A DNA stretch of 8,303 bases, taken from a bacterium (GTDB lineage Bacteria > Bacillota > Clostridia > Oscillospirales > Acutalibacteraceae). Made by a program: the position numbers and the translations under genes. Positions 1-5,520 of this stretch are shown in pieces. The stretch lies in assembly GCA_020625635.1 (NCBI GenBank), contig JAHLBL010000064.1, forward strand, positions 1 through 8,303, written 5' to 3'. The notes below the pieces were generated by a model, which worked only from the letters and a program-made list of their open reading frames with translations, had not been told where the DNA came from and ran no database searches. Every line of letters begins with the position of its first letter. The stretch's first letter is position 1.

Positions 1-98
1 TGTACGTTGGGCTTCCAAGTTCTGTTTGAACGTCTGTGTGAGTGAGAAACCTTAATACCGAAAGTTACGCCCTTACCGCAGAAATCACACTTTGCCAT
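1..98 (-). CDS. rpmB: 50S ribosomal protein L28, 5' part (3' end outside window)
   Basis: This is the N-terminal part of large-subunit ribosomal protein L28. The 32 visible residues begin MAKCDFCGKGVTFGIKVSHS and continue with an RRSNRTWKPN segment, the conserved L28 core that contacts 23S rRNA. The CDFC pair at residues 4-7 marks the zinc-binding (C+) form of L28; the second cysteine pair would lie in the missing C-terminal half. The ATG occupies bases 98-96 on the minus strand and is preceded by a near-perfect Shine-Dalgarno (AAGGAGGTG, 114-106) with a 7-base spacer, so the start is secure. The family is about 60-65 residues long, so roughly half is present. It is transcribed away from the M50 protease gene, from its own promoter at 149-177. 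Confidence 0.95.
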   Translation of the reverse strand, partial: MAKCDFCGKGVTFGIKVSHSHRRSNRTWKPNV

Positions 99-105
99 GT
101 GTCTG

Positions 106-114
106 CACCTCCTT
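106..114 (-). promoter_or_regulatory. Ribosome binding site of rpmB
   Basis: Read on the minus strand the bases are AAGGAGGTG, an almost complete complement of the 16S rRNA 3' end. It sits 7 bases before the rpmB ATG. Such strength fits a highly expressed ribosomal protein gene. Confidence 0.9.
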
Positions 115-148
115 AAACAAATTATCGCTTTATATAACTAACTACCAT

Positions 149-177
149 ATTATAATGGAAAGTTTTAAAAAAAGCAA
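149..177 (-). promoter_or_regulatory. SigA-type promoter of rpmB
   Basis: On the minus strand a TTGCTT -35 box (177-172) is followed after exactly 17 bases by a perfect TATAAT -10 box (154-149). Transcription would start near base 142, leaving a leader of about 44 bases. Upstream of the -35 box (181-197 in plus coordinates) the DNA is almost pure A/T with phased tracts, resembling an UP element as found at ribosomal gene promoters. The boxes are seen directly; the role of the A/T tract is inferred. Confidence 0.75.
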
Positions 178-190
178 GTGTTTTTTTAAA
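164..190. repeat. 10-bp A/T inverted repeat between divergent promoters
   Basis: TTTAAAAAAA (164-173) and TTTTTTTAAA (181-190) are perfect reverse complements separated by the 7 bases 174-180. The repeat covers the rpmB -35 box and lies just upstream of the rightward promoter. It may only reflect phased A/T tracts (intrinsic curvature or UP elements) rather than a protein-binding operator. Confidence 0.4.
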
Positions 191-202
191 TTTTTTATCC
201 CC

Positions 203-231
203 TTGTTTTTTTATCGTCAATAATGTATAAT
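203..231 (+). promoter_or_regulatory. SigA-type promoter of the M50 protease-scpAB-rluB operon
   Basis: A TTGTTT -35 box (203-208) and a perfect TATAAT -10 box (226-231) are separated by 17 bases. Transcription would begin near base 238, giving a leader of about 80 bases before the ATG at 321. The A/T-rich stretch 181-198 lies directly upstream and could act as an UP element shared with the leftward rpmB promoter. No other equally good promoter is visible before 5282, so it may drive all seven genes up to rluB. Confidence 0.75.
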
Positions 232-250
232 AAATAAGATTATATTATCA

Positions 251-281
251 GGCTGGCGCCGCACAATTTACGGCGCGTGCC
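251..281 (+). promoter_or_regulatory. GC-rich stem-loop in the leader of the protease operon
   Basis: GCGCCG (256-261) pairs with CGGCGC (271-276) around a 9-base A/U-rich loop. After a 2x2 internal mismatch, GGC (251-253) pairs with GCC (279-281), for 9 base pairs in all. It starts about 13 bases after the predicted transcription start and ends about 25 bases before the Shine-Dalgarno. It has no U tract, so it is not a terminator. It could stabilise the mRNA 5' end or bind a regulator; the function is unknown. Confidence 0.5.
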
Positions 282-306
282 CGAATTATGCGGTATTACA
301 TCTATG

Positions 307-313
307 AAAGGAG
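307..313 (+). promoter_or_regulatory. Ribosome binding site that fixes the M50 protease start
   Basis: AAAGGAG lies 7 bases before the ATG at 321. The frame is open back to another ATG at 288, but that one has no Shine-Dalgarno and would place this site inside the coding region. The start at 321 is therefore preferred. Confidence 0.8.
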
Positions 314-320
314 CAAGTTT

Positions 321-1037
321 ATGCAAGGTACATTACTCGGCACTCTGTTCTACGGCTTCCGCGGGGGACATGTTGATTTTCTGGCGGTGCTGACACAGAT
401 CATCGCTTCACTTGTAATAATTCTGCTCATTATGCCTTTCCACGAGTGGGCTCACGCTTTTGTCGCGTATCATCTCGGCGACAGGGACGTAAAAAAGCGC
501 GGAAGGCTTTCGCTTAATCCTCTCAGCCACGTCGACCCCATAGGCGCGCTGCTGATTATCTTTATCGGCTTCGGCTGGGCAAAGCCCGTTCCGATAAACG
601 ACCGCAACTTCAAGAACCCAAAGGTCGGTATGGGAATCTCCGCTCTCGCGGGTCCCGTAGCGAATCTCCTCGCGGCATTCGTTGGCTGCGTCGTGTTCTT
701 TTCGATCGCGAAATTCGCTCCCGAGTTCTATTTTAAGAGCCTGTACGGCTTCAACACGTTCGGAAAGTATCTTTTGCAGTTCCTCGTCTACTACGTTATG
801 GTTAACGTCGCTCTGGCTGTGTTCAACCTGCTTCCTATACCTCCGCTCGATGGCTCAAAGATACTCTTTATGTTCCTTCCCGATAAAATCGTTTACACGA
901 TTTACAAGTACGAGCAGTACTTTTTCTTAATCATAATTATGCTTGTGTGGTTTGATCTGCTGCCGATCGGTCAAATCAGCTCCGCCGTTTGCAACGGTCT
1001 GTTTGATTTCACGGGTATGCTGTTTGGAGTAAAGTGA
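321..1037 (+). CDS. Site-2 protease family (M50) membrane zinc metalloprotease
   Basis: This is a 238-residue polytopic membrane protein of the M50 (site-2 protease) family, which cleaves substrates inside the lipid bilayer. The zinc-binding HEWAH motif is at residues 41-45, at the end of the first hydrophobic segment (about 24-40). An AGPVAN motif (110-115) follows, and the third zinc ligand is expected to be D177 in the LLPIPPLDGSK motif (170-180). Hydrophobic segments lie near 75-92, 105-131, 150-170 and 197-217. It has no PDZ domain and is short, like the YwhC-type M50B proteins rather than RseP or SpoIVFB-type regulators with extra domains. All catalytic residues are present, so it should be active; the substrate cannot be read from the sequence. 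The start at 321 follows its Shine-Dalgarno; an upstream in-frame ATG at 288 is less likely. Its TGA overlaps the scpA ATG by one base, implying translational coupling. Confidence 0.92.
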   Translation: MQGTLLGTLFYGFRGGHVDFLAVLTQIIASLVIILLIMPFHEWAHAFVAYHLGDRDVKKRGRLSLNPLSHVDPIGALLIIFIGFGWAKPVPINDRNFKNPKVGMGISALAGPVANLLAAFVGCVVFFSIAKFAPEFYFKSLYGFNTFGKYLLQFLVYYVMVNVALAVFNLLPIPPLDGSKILFMFLPDKIVYTIYKYEQYFFLIIIMLVWFDLLPIGQISSAVCNGLFDFTGMLFGVK

Positions 1038-1762
1038 TGGACAGTATCCCGCAGCTCAATTATAAGCTGTCCGTATTTGAGGGACCGCTTGACTTGCTTT
1101 TGACATTGATCGCTAAAAATAAAATTAACATATACGACATCAGTATCTCCGAGCTGCTCGAGCAGTATATGGAGCAGATCAAGGCTATGCAGGAAAACAG
1201 TATGGACGTTGCCTCGGAGTTCCTGACGATGGCGTCCAGACTTGTCTACATCAAGTCCGCTATGCTCCTGCCCAAGTACGAGGACGAGGCTGAGGAGCTT
1301 AAAAAAGAGCTCAGCGGTCAGCTTATTGAGTATCAGCTCTGTAAGGAAATCGCCGCCAAGCTCAGTGTTATCTACGACTTCGACACGTTCTACAAGGACG
1401 CTTCTCCTGTCAAATTCGATTTGACCTATAACCGTAAGCACGACCCGCAGGATATCGTAAAGGGCTATATCGACGCCGTCGGAAGAGGAAAGCGCAAGCT
1501 TCCGCCTCCGCAGTCGGCGTTTTCGGGAATCACCGAGAGGAAAATCGTCTCGGTTAACTCCCGTATCATAACGGTTATGCGCCGTTTGTGGCACGGTAAA
1601 AGAGTGAGGTACATCGATCTTTTTGAAGCCGCTGAGGGCAGGGGAGAGCTCGTAGCCACATTTCTCGCCGTGCTCGAGCTCGTAAAGGGCAAGCGCGTCC
1701 GCGTGGACGGCAGCGGCGATACCGCCGAGGTCTATATGTTGGAGGACAGAAATGGTAACTGA
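1037..1762 (+). CDS. scpA: Segregation and condensation protein A (kleisin)
   Basis: ScpA is the kleisin subunit that bridges the Smc ATPase heads and, with ScpB, forms the bacterial condensin needed for chromosome compaction and segregation. The 241-residue length is typical. The N-terminal EGPLDLLL signature (15-22) and the helix ASEFLTMASRLVYIKSAM (59-76) form the Smc-neck-binding part. A charged middle region follows (about 80-165), then a C-terminal winged-helix region with GELVATFLAVLELVKGKRV (203-221). The ATG at 1037 shares its first base with the stop of the protease gene, and a GGAG lies about 7 bases upstream. A GTG at 1034 in the same frame is a possible but less likely start. The 3' end overlaps scpB by 11 bases, the usual scpAB arrangement. 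Confidence 0.96.
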   Translation: MDSIPQLNYKLSVFEGPLDLLLTLIAKNKINIYDISISELLEQYMEQIKAMQENSMDVASEFLTMASRLVYIKSAMLLPKYEDEAEELKKELSGQLIEYQLCKEIAAKLSVIYDFDTFYKDASPVKFDLTYNRKHDPQDIVKGYIDAVGRGKRKLPPPQSAFSGITERKIVSVNSRIITVMRRLWHGKRVRYIDLFEAAEGRGELVATFLAVLELVKGKRVRVDGSGDTAEVYMLEDRNGN

Positions 1763-2336
1763 AAAAATCAACAGCGCCATAGAAGCGATACTTTTCGCTA
1801 ACGGCTCCTCGGTTGAGCCTTCGCGAATCGCCGCGGCGCTTGAAATCTCCGAGGACGACGCAAGGGCTCACCTTGAAGAGCTTATGGAGGAATATCAGAG
1901 CAGTGACAGGGGAATAACAATAATCAGGCTAAAGGACAGCTACCAGATGGTCAGCGTAAAGGAGTTTGCTCCCGCAATCCGCACGGTTATGGATCTGCGC
2001 CGCAACACTCCGCTCTCTCAGGCGGCTCTCGAGGTGCTCGCCGTTATCGCCTATAACCAACCCGTCACGAAGGCTTTTGTCGAGCAGGTCAGAGGCGTTG
2101 ACTGCTCGGGCGTAATCGGCTCGCTTACCTCAAAGGATCTTATTGAGGAAAAGGGCAGGCTGGAGCTCCCTGGTCGTCCGCTGATTTACGGAACGACCGA
2201 AAATTTCCTTCGCTGCTTCAACATCAGCTCCATAGAGGAGCTGCCTCCGCTTCCCGAGGATGATAAAAAGGAAGACGATTCGCAGGAAATGCAGATGACT
2301 GTAGAGGAAGTTATAGAAAAAGCAACGGAGGAATAA
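1752..2336 (+). CDS. scpB: Segregation and condensation protein B
   Basis: ScpB dimerises through winged-helix domains and binds ScpA to complete the Smc-ScpAB condensin in the nucleoid. The 194 residues match the family length. The first winged helix opens with INSAIEAILFANGSSVE (6-22). The second contains the diagnostic LSQAALEVLAVIAYNQPVTK (88-107), then RGVD (114-117) and GRPLIYGTTENFLRCFNI (141-158). The acidic tail (about 168-194) is poorly conserved in the family. The start at 1752 lies inside the end of scpA, 6 bases after a GGAGG Shine-Dalgarno at 1741-1745. The next gene follows its stop after four bases. Confidence 0.96.
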   Translation: MVTEKINSAIEAILFANGSSVEPSRIAAALEISEDDARAHLEELMEEYQSSDRGITIIRLKDSYQMVSVKEFAPAIRTVMDLRRNTPLSQAALEVLAVIAYNQPVTKAFVEQVRGVDCSGVIGSLTSKDLIEEKGRLELPGRPLIYGTTENFLRCFNISSIEELPPLPEDDKKEDDSQEMQMTVEEVIEKATEE

Positions 2337-2340
2337 GCCC

Positions 2341-2976
2341 TTGCTTGCCTTATATATAATTCTCGGCATTTTGCTTTTTCTATTTTTGCTGACGCTTCTC
2401 GACATAGTGATCTGTTTCAGCTACGAGAACGAGCCGCGCCTCACCGCGAGGATCGCGTTCGTAAAGCTCAGGCTCGTTCCGCAGAAGCCGAAAAAGAAGA
2501 AAAAAGCAAAAAAGGACAAGCCGAAAAAGAAGAAAACGGAGAAAAAAGAACCCGAAAAGCCCAAGGAGAAAAAGCCTTCCGCTCTGAAAAAATTGTATGG
2601 AGAAAAGGGACTTACGGGCATACTTAATATAGTGCAGAGCCTTGCGGAGCTCGCGGTCGGCACGCTGAAGGATATTTGCGCCGCGACGAGAGTACGCAGG
2701 CTGAACTTCAGCATCCGCGTTGCCGGAAAGGACGCCGCCGACACAGCCGTAAAATACGGTATGGTCTGCTCGGGCGTGTTCCCGGCGCTTAGCATTATTA
2801 TGTCAGCGGTGCGTGTGCGCCGCCGCAACGTCCGTGTAGAACCCGATTTTTCCGACAATCCGTCAACAGAAATCAAGGTCGACACGGTAATCAGGATCCG
2901 AATCATACGGATTCTTAAAATCGCAATTGTAAGAGCCGTTCAGGCGCTTAAGCTATATTTTCATAAGATTAAATAG
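2341..2976 (+). CDS. DUF2953 (YtfI-like) membrane-anchored protein, TTG start
   Basis: This 211-residue protein has one N-terminal hydrophobic segment (residues 2-25) followed at once by a strongly basic low-complexity stretch (about 49-79, mostly Lys with some Pro and Glu). The C-terminal half (about 110-200) resembles DUF2953, including the region VAGKDAADTAVKYG (127-140) and an RVEPDF element (165-170). A gene for this family lies directly before gerW/ytfJ in many spore formers (ytfI-ytfJ in Bacillus subtilis), and it does here too. The biochemical function is unknown. The start is TTG at 2341, supported by CGGAGG (2326-2331) nine bases upstream; no ATG exists near it in this frame. The Lys-rich spacer is longer and more extreme than expected for the family. 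The assignment rests on weak similarity plus gene context. Confidence 0.75.
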   Translation: MLALYIILGILLFLFLLTLLDIVICFSYENEPRLTARIAFVKLRLVPQKPKKKKKAKKDKPKKKKTEKKEPEKPKEKKPSALKKLYGEKGLTGILNIVQSLAELAVGTLKDICAATRVRRLNFSIRVAGKDAADTAVKYGMVCSGVFPALSIIMSAVRVRRRNVRVEPDFSDNPSTEIKVDTVIRIRIIRILKIAIVRAVQALKLYFHKIK

Positions 2977-2992
2977 ATAAAGGAGAATTGCT

Positions 2993-3409
2993 ATGGATCA
3001 TCCTATTAACAATCTGATGAACACGACAATGGAAAAAATAAAGCAGATGGTTGACGTAAACACGATCATCGGCGATCCCATCACAACACCCGACGGAACG
3101 GTCATCATCCCCGTTTCAAAGGTTTCCTACGGCTTCGCTTCGGGCGGCTCCGATCTGCCCACAAAGAAGGAGAATAAGGACTGCTTCGGCGGCGGAAGCG
3201 GCGCGGGAATCTCGATTCAGCCTATCGCGTTCCTCACCGTCTGCGGCGGCGACGTAAAGCTCCTTCCCATCGAGAAATACGACGGCACAGCCGACAGAGT
3301 TGTCGGTATCGTTCCCGACCTTGTCGACAAGGTAACAGCGCTCTTCAAAAAGGATAAGAAGAAGGACGGCGTCGTAGAAAAGGAAACAGCCGAGGAAGAT
3401 ATTTTTTAA
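2993..3409 (+). CDS. gerW: GerW/YtfJ family spore protein
   Basis: GerW (YtfJ) is a small forespore protein that in Bacillus subtilis is required for normal germination with L-alanine. Its molecular activity is not known. The 138-residue protein carries the family's signature blocks: MDHPINNLMNTTMEKIKQM (1-19), VNTIIGDPI (22-30), PDGTVIIPVSKVSYGFASGG (33-52) and the glycine-rich FGGGSGAGISIQPIAFL (65-81). A short charged tail ends in EEDIF. The start has a good AGGAG Shine-Dalgarno (2981-2985) with a 7-base spacer. It lies 16 bases after the DUF2953 gene, matching the ytfI-ytfJ pair. Its presence is the best single sign that this organism, or its ancestors, make endospores, although GerW-like proteins also persist in some lineages with no observed spores. 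Confidence 0.93.
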   Translation: MDHPINNLMNTTMEKIKQMVDVNTIIGDPITTPDGTVIIPVSKVSYGFASGGSDLPTKKENKDCFGGGSGAGISIQPIAFLTVCGGDVKLLPIEKYDGTADRVVGIVPDLVDKVTALFKKDKKKDGVVEKETAEEDIF

Positions 3410-3430
3410 TCGGATCGCGGCGGTCTCCGC

Positions 3431-3459
3431 GTATAACTCTCCGAGGGCGCTCATATAAT
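3431..3459 (+). promoter_or_regulatory. Possible sporulation-sigma promoter before the carboxypeptidase gene
   Basis: GTATAAC (3431-3437) and CATATAAT (3452-3459) are 14 bases apart. The downstream box differs from the SigE -10 consensus CATACAAT at one position, and the spacing suits SigE. The upstream box is only a partial match, and the implied transcription start (about 3466) is within 10 bases of the ATG, inside the presumed Shine-Dalgarno. There is no SigA -35 box at the right distance. It is a suggestion only. Confidence 0.22.
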
Positions 3460-3464
3460 CAATC

Positions 3465-3470
3465 GGTGAT
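3465..3470 (+). promoter_or_regulatory. Unusual, 3'-shifted ribosome binding site of the carboxypeptidase
   Basis: There is no GGAGG before the ATG at 3474. GGTGAT, complementary to the other side of the anti-Shine-Dalgarno, ends 3 bases before the ATG. In register this equals a GGAGG about 7 bases upstream, so the start codon is still well placed. Confidence 0.5.
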
Positions 3471-3473
3471 TAT

Positions 3474-4535
3474 ATGAAACGTATACTACCGATAATACTT
3501 GTATTATTGCTGTTGATCCTTTCGGTTCCCGCGGTGTGCTCCTCGGAGCTTGAGGTGAGCGCCGAGGCAGCTGTGCTCTACTGCCCCGATAACGGTGAAG
3601 TTTATTATTCTAAAAACGAAAATAAGCGCATGAAGCCCGCCAGTACGACTAAGGTTATGACGGCGCTTATCACTCTCGAGATCGCCCGTAAAAATAACAG
3701 GCGGGTGAAGTTCACCGAAAAAATGGCAGCCGAAGGCAGCAGTATGTATCTCAGAGCGGGCGAGGTTGTCACGCTCAGGGATCTTGCGCTGGGAATGCTG
3801 CTCTGCTCAGGCAACGACGCCGCGAACGCGGCGGCGATCGCGATTGACGGCAGTGCCGAAAAATTCGCACGAAGGATGAACAGGCGCGCGCGTCAGATCG
3901 GAATGAAGCACACTCATTTCGTCACCCCGAGCGGTCTCGACGACGAAAACCACTACACGACCGCGTACGATATGGCTCTGCTAATGAGCGAGGCTATGCG
4001 CAACCGCGATTTCGCGAGGCTCACAGCGCGTCGGACCGCGACCGTCAGATTTATAAAGCCCGCTTCAAAGCGGACGACTTACTCTAACCACAACCGCCTG
4101 CTGTCCTCCTACGGGTACTGCACGGGCGGTAAAACAGGCTACACGATGGCGGCTGGACGCTGTCTCGTCTCGTCAGCGTACAAAAACGGCTTGCGGCTGA
4201 TTGCAGTTACGCTCAACGACAGGGACGACTGGGACGACCATACCGCGATGTATGAGTACGGCTTCGCGCGGTATTGCGGCGTTGAGCTTGACGACAGGGA
4301 TTTTCTGCTGAATATCAGCTCCGCCTGCGCGGGTGAGCCCGATATTTCGGCTGTCTGCGACGAGTGCTGTAAGGTCGTTGTGCCTGCCGATAAAGCCGCC
4401 AAGATAACGCGTGAGATCCGCGCGGAGAACTTTGTGTACACTCCCGTCGCCGACGGAAGTGTGCTCGGAAGTATAGTTTATCTGCTCGACGGAAGAAAAA
4501 TCGCTGAGCACAAACTTATTGCCTATACAGGATAA
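3474..4535 (+). CDS. D-alanyl-D-alanine carboxypeptidase (S11, PBP5/DacF family)
   Basis: This exported low-molecular-weight penicillin-binding protein removes the terminal D-Ala from peptidoglycan stem peptides, limiting cross-linking of wall or spore cortex. Residues 1-23 form a signal peptide with a long Leu/Ile/Val core. All three active-site motifs are present and well spaced: STTK (57-60, nucleophile S57 and K60), SGN (112-114) and KTG (220-222). The catalytic domain spans about 25-275 and is followed by a beta-rich PBP5 C-terminal domain (about 275-353). At 353 residues it is shorter than DacF or DacA of Bacillus. It ends right after the beta domain with no amphipathic anchor helix visible. 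It has an unusual cysteine cluster, CDECC (295-299). It lies between scpB and rluB, where Bacillus has the sporulation carboxypeptidase gene dacB, so dacB or dacF are both possible names. Confidence 0.93.
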   Translation: MKRILPIILVLLLLILSVPAVCSSELEVSAEAAVLYCPDNGEVYYSKNENKRMKPASTTKVMTALITLEIARKNNRRVKFTEKMAAEGSSMYLRAGEVVTLRDLALGMLLCSGNDAANAAAIAIDGSAEKFARRMNRRARQIGMKHTHFVTPSGLDDENHYTTAYDMALLMSEAMRNRDFARLTARRTATVRFIKPASKRTTYSNHNRLLSSYGYCTGGKTGYTMAAGRCLVSSAYKNGLRLIAVTLNDRDDWDDHTAMYEYGFARYCGVELDDRDFLLNISSACAGEPDISAVCDECCKVVVPADKAAKITREIRAENFVYTPVADGSVLGSIVYLLDGRKIAEHKLIAYTG

Positions 4536-4555
4536 TTCTTTTAAGGAATGAAAAT

Positions 4556-5281
4556 ATGCGTAAAGAATACGTGAGACTTCAAAAATTTATGGCTGACTGC
4601 GGAGTTGCCTCGCGGCGCAGGTCGGAGGAGCTTATCCGCAACGGCGCGGTAAAGGTAAACGGCAGAACCGCCGAAATAGGGGACAAGATTGAACCGTCCC
4701 GCGACAAGGTTTACGTCCACAACAAGCGCATCGTAATGAAGCGCAAGGGCGGAAAACGCTACATAATGCTCAACAAGCCGCGCGGCTTCGTCACCACAAT
4801 GAGCGACGAGATGGGACGCAGATGCGTCGCCGACCTTATTAAGGACATCCCCGAGCGTATCTATCCCGTAGGTCGTCTCGACAAGGATTCCGAGGGACTT
4901 CTCATTATGACGAACGACGGCGAATTCGCGAATAAGGTCACTCACCCGAGAACCCAGATGAACAAGGTCTACCATGTGACCGTCACTCCCGAAATGACCG
5001 ACGAGCAGGCTAAGCAGATTATGGCGGGCGTCGTTATAGACGGCAGAAAAACCGCTCCCTGCGAGGTGCGTATCATCAGCCGCAAGGACGGCAGAGCGAA
5101 CCTCGAAATGGTTCTGCACGAGGGCAGAAACCGCGAGATCCGCAAGATGTGCGAGCTGTTCGGTATCGAGGTGCTCCGCCTGCGCCGTATCACTATCGGC
5201 GGCGTTAAGATGGGCAAGCTCAAAAAGGGTATGTGGCGCGACCTCACCCCGATGGAAGTCAAAAAGCTTTTATCATATTAA
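4556..5281 (+). CDS. rluB: 23S rRNA pseudouridine synthase, RluB/RsuA family
   Basis: This enzyme isomerises a uridine of 23S rRNA (position 2605 in Escherichia coli numbering for RluB) to pseudouridine during ribosome assembly. An S4 RNA-binding domain is at residues 5-62, with the typical RLQKFMADCGVASRRRSEEL. The synthase domain follows (about 67-230). KPRGFVTT (74-81) comes first, and the catalytic Asp is D109 in the GRLDKDSEGLL motif (106-116). The GRNREIRKM motif (190-198) is followed by LRLRRITIGG (207-216). The 241 residues match the family. The ATG at 4556 has AAGGAA (4543-4548) with a 7-base spacer. It sits 20 bases after the carboxypeptidase gene and is the last gene before a terminator. 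RluB, RluE, RluF and RsuA are hard to separate by eye; the scpAB neighbourhood favours RluB. Confidence 0.94.
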   Translation: MRKEYVRLQKFMADCGVASRRRSEELIRNGAVKVNGRTAEIGDKIEPSRDKVYVHNKRIVMKRKGGKRYIMLNKPRGFVTTMSDEMGRRCVADLIKDIPERIYPVGRLDKDSEGLLIMTNDGEFANKVTHPRTQMNKVYHVTVTPEMTDEQAKQIMAGVVIDGRKTAPCEVRIISRKDGRANLEMVLHEGRNREIRKMCELFGIEVLRLRRITIGGVKMGKLKKGMWRDLTPMEVKKLLSY

Positions 5282-5337
5282 TTGTTTTGGACATCATTTC
5301 TGCTCGAGGTTCCTTGGGAACAAACCGAGCGGACAAT
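5281..5337 (+). other. Hairpin just after rluB
   Basis: GCTCG (5302-5306) pairs with CGAGC (5326-5330), and GTTCC (5309-5313) with GGAAC (5317-5321), around a 3-base loop. An outer ATTGT (5281-5285) can pair with ACAAT (5333-5337). The outer arm overlaps the last base of the rluB stop codon. It has no U tract on either strand, so it is not a classical terminator. It may protect the 3' end of the mRNA or be a minor RNA element. Confidence 0.4.
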
Positions 5338-5375
5338 AAAAATACTGATAAGTTTAAAATAATTCACTGAAATTA

Positions 5376-5433
5376 ACGGTCGGGAAGACACGCAGCCGTT
5401 TTGCGTCTGTGTCTCCCGACCGTGTTCGTTTTT
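5376..5433 (+). terminator. Long-stem intrinsic terminator after the rluB operon
   Basis: ACGGTCGGG (5376-5384) pairs perfectly with CCCGACCGT (5415-5423). After one bulged A, AGACAC (5386-5391) pairs with GTGTCT (5409-5414), giving 15 base pairs with a 17-base loop. A TTTTT tract (5429-5433) follows after five bases (GTTCG), so the U run is slightly displaced from the stem. It would end transcripts of the seven-gene operon. There is no matching A tract on the left side, so it is unlikely to work in both directions. Confidence 0.7.
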
Positions 5434-5520
5434 GCGGATATCAGTTTTACCTAAATTCGCGCCTTGTGAACCGCAATAAATATGAAAATTGTCAAAAATC
5501 CATTTTATTATCAAATATTC
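5434..5520. other. Intergenic stretch with no recognised feature
   Basis: Within the 335-base gap between rluB and the carboxyltransferase gene (5282-5616), this part holds nothing I can name. It is A/T rich toward its right end. I saw no convincing small gene, tRNA or known riboswitch. Confidence 0.5.

Noticed and set aside
288..320. An N-terminal extension of the M50 protease by 11 residues (ATG at 288)
   Set aside because: There is no Shine-Dalgarno before 288, while AAAGGAG at 307-313 is ideally placed for the ATG at 321.
971..1780. Minus-strand open frame of 269 codons opposite scpA
   Set aside because: It is a shadow of the well-recognised scpA and scpB frames and its translation has no known motifs.
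3454..3459. TATAAT as a SigA promoter for the carboxypeptidase gene
   Set aside because: No TTGACA-like box lies 16-18 bases upstream, and transcription would start about 8 bases before the ATG, destroying the presumed ribosome binding site.
3474..3545. Lipoprotein signal peptide for the carboxypeptidase because of an early cysteine (C22)
   Set aside because: The residues before the cysteine are PAV, not a lipobox ending in G, A or S, so an ordinary signal peptidase I type sequence is more likely.
4541..5119. Minus-strand open frame of 192 codons opposite rluB
   Set aside because: The plus strand encodes an intact S4 plus pseudouridine synthase protein; the antisense frame has no recognisable motif or start signal.
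5302..5330. Intrinsic terminator directly after rluB
   Set aside because: The hairpin is interrupted and followed by GGACAATAAAAA on the plus strand, with no U tract; the element at 5376-5433 is the better terminator.
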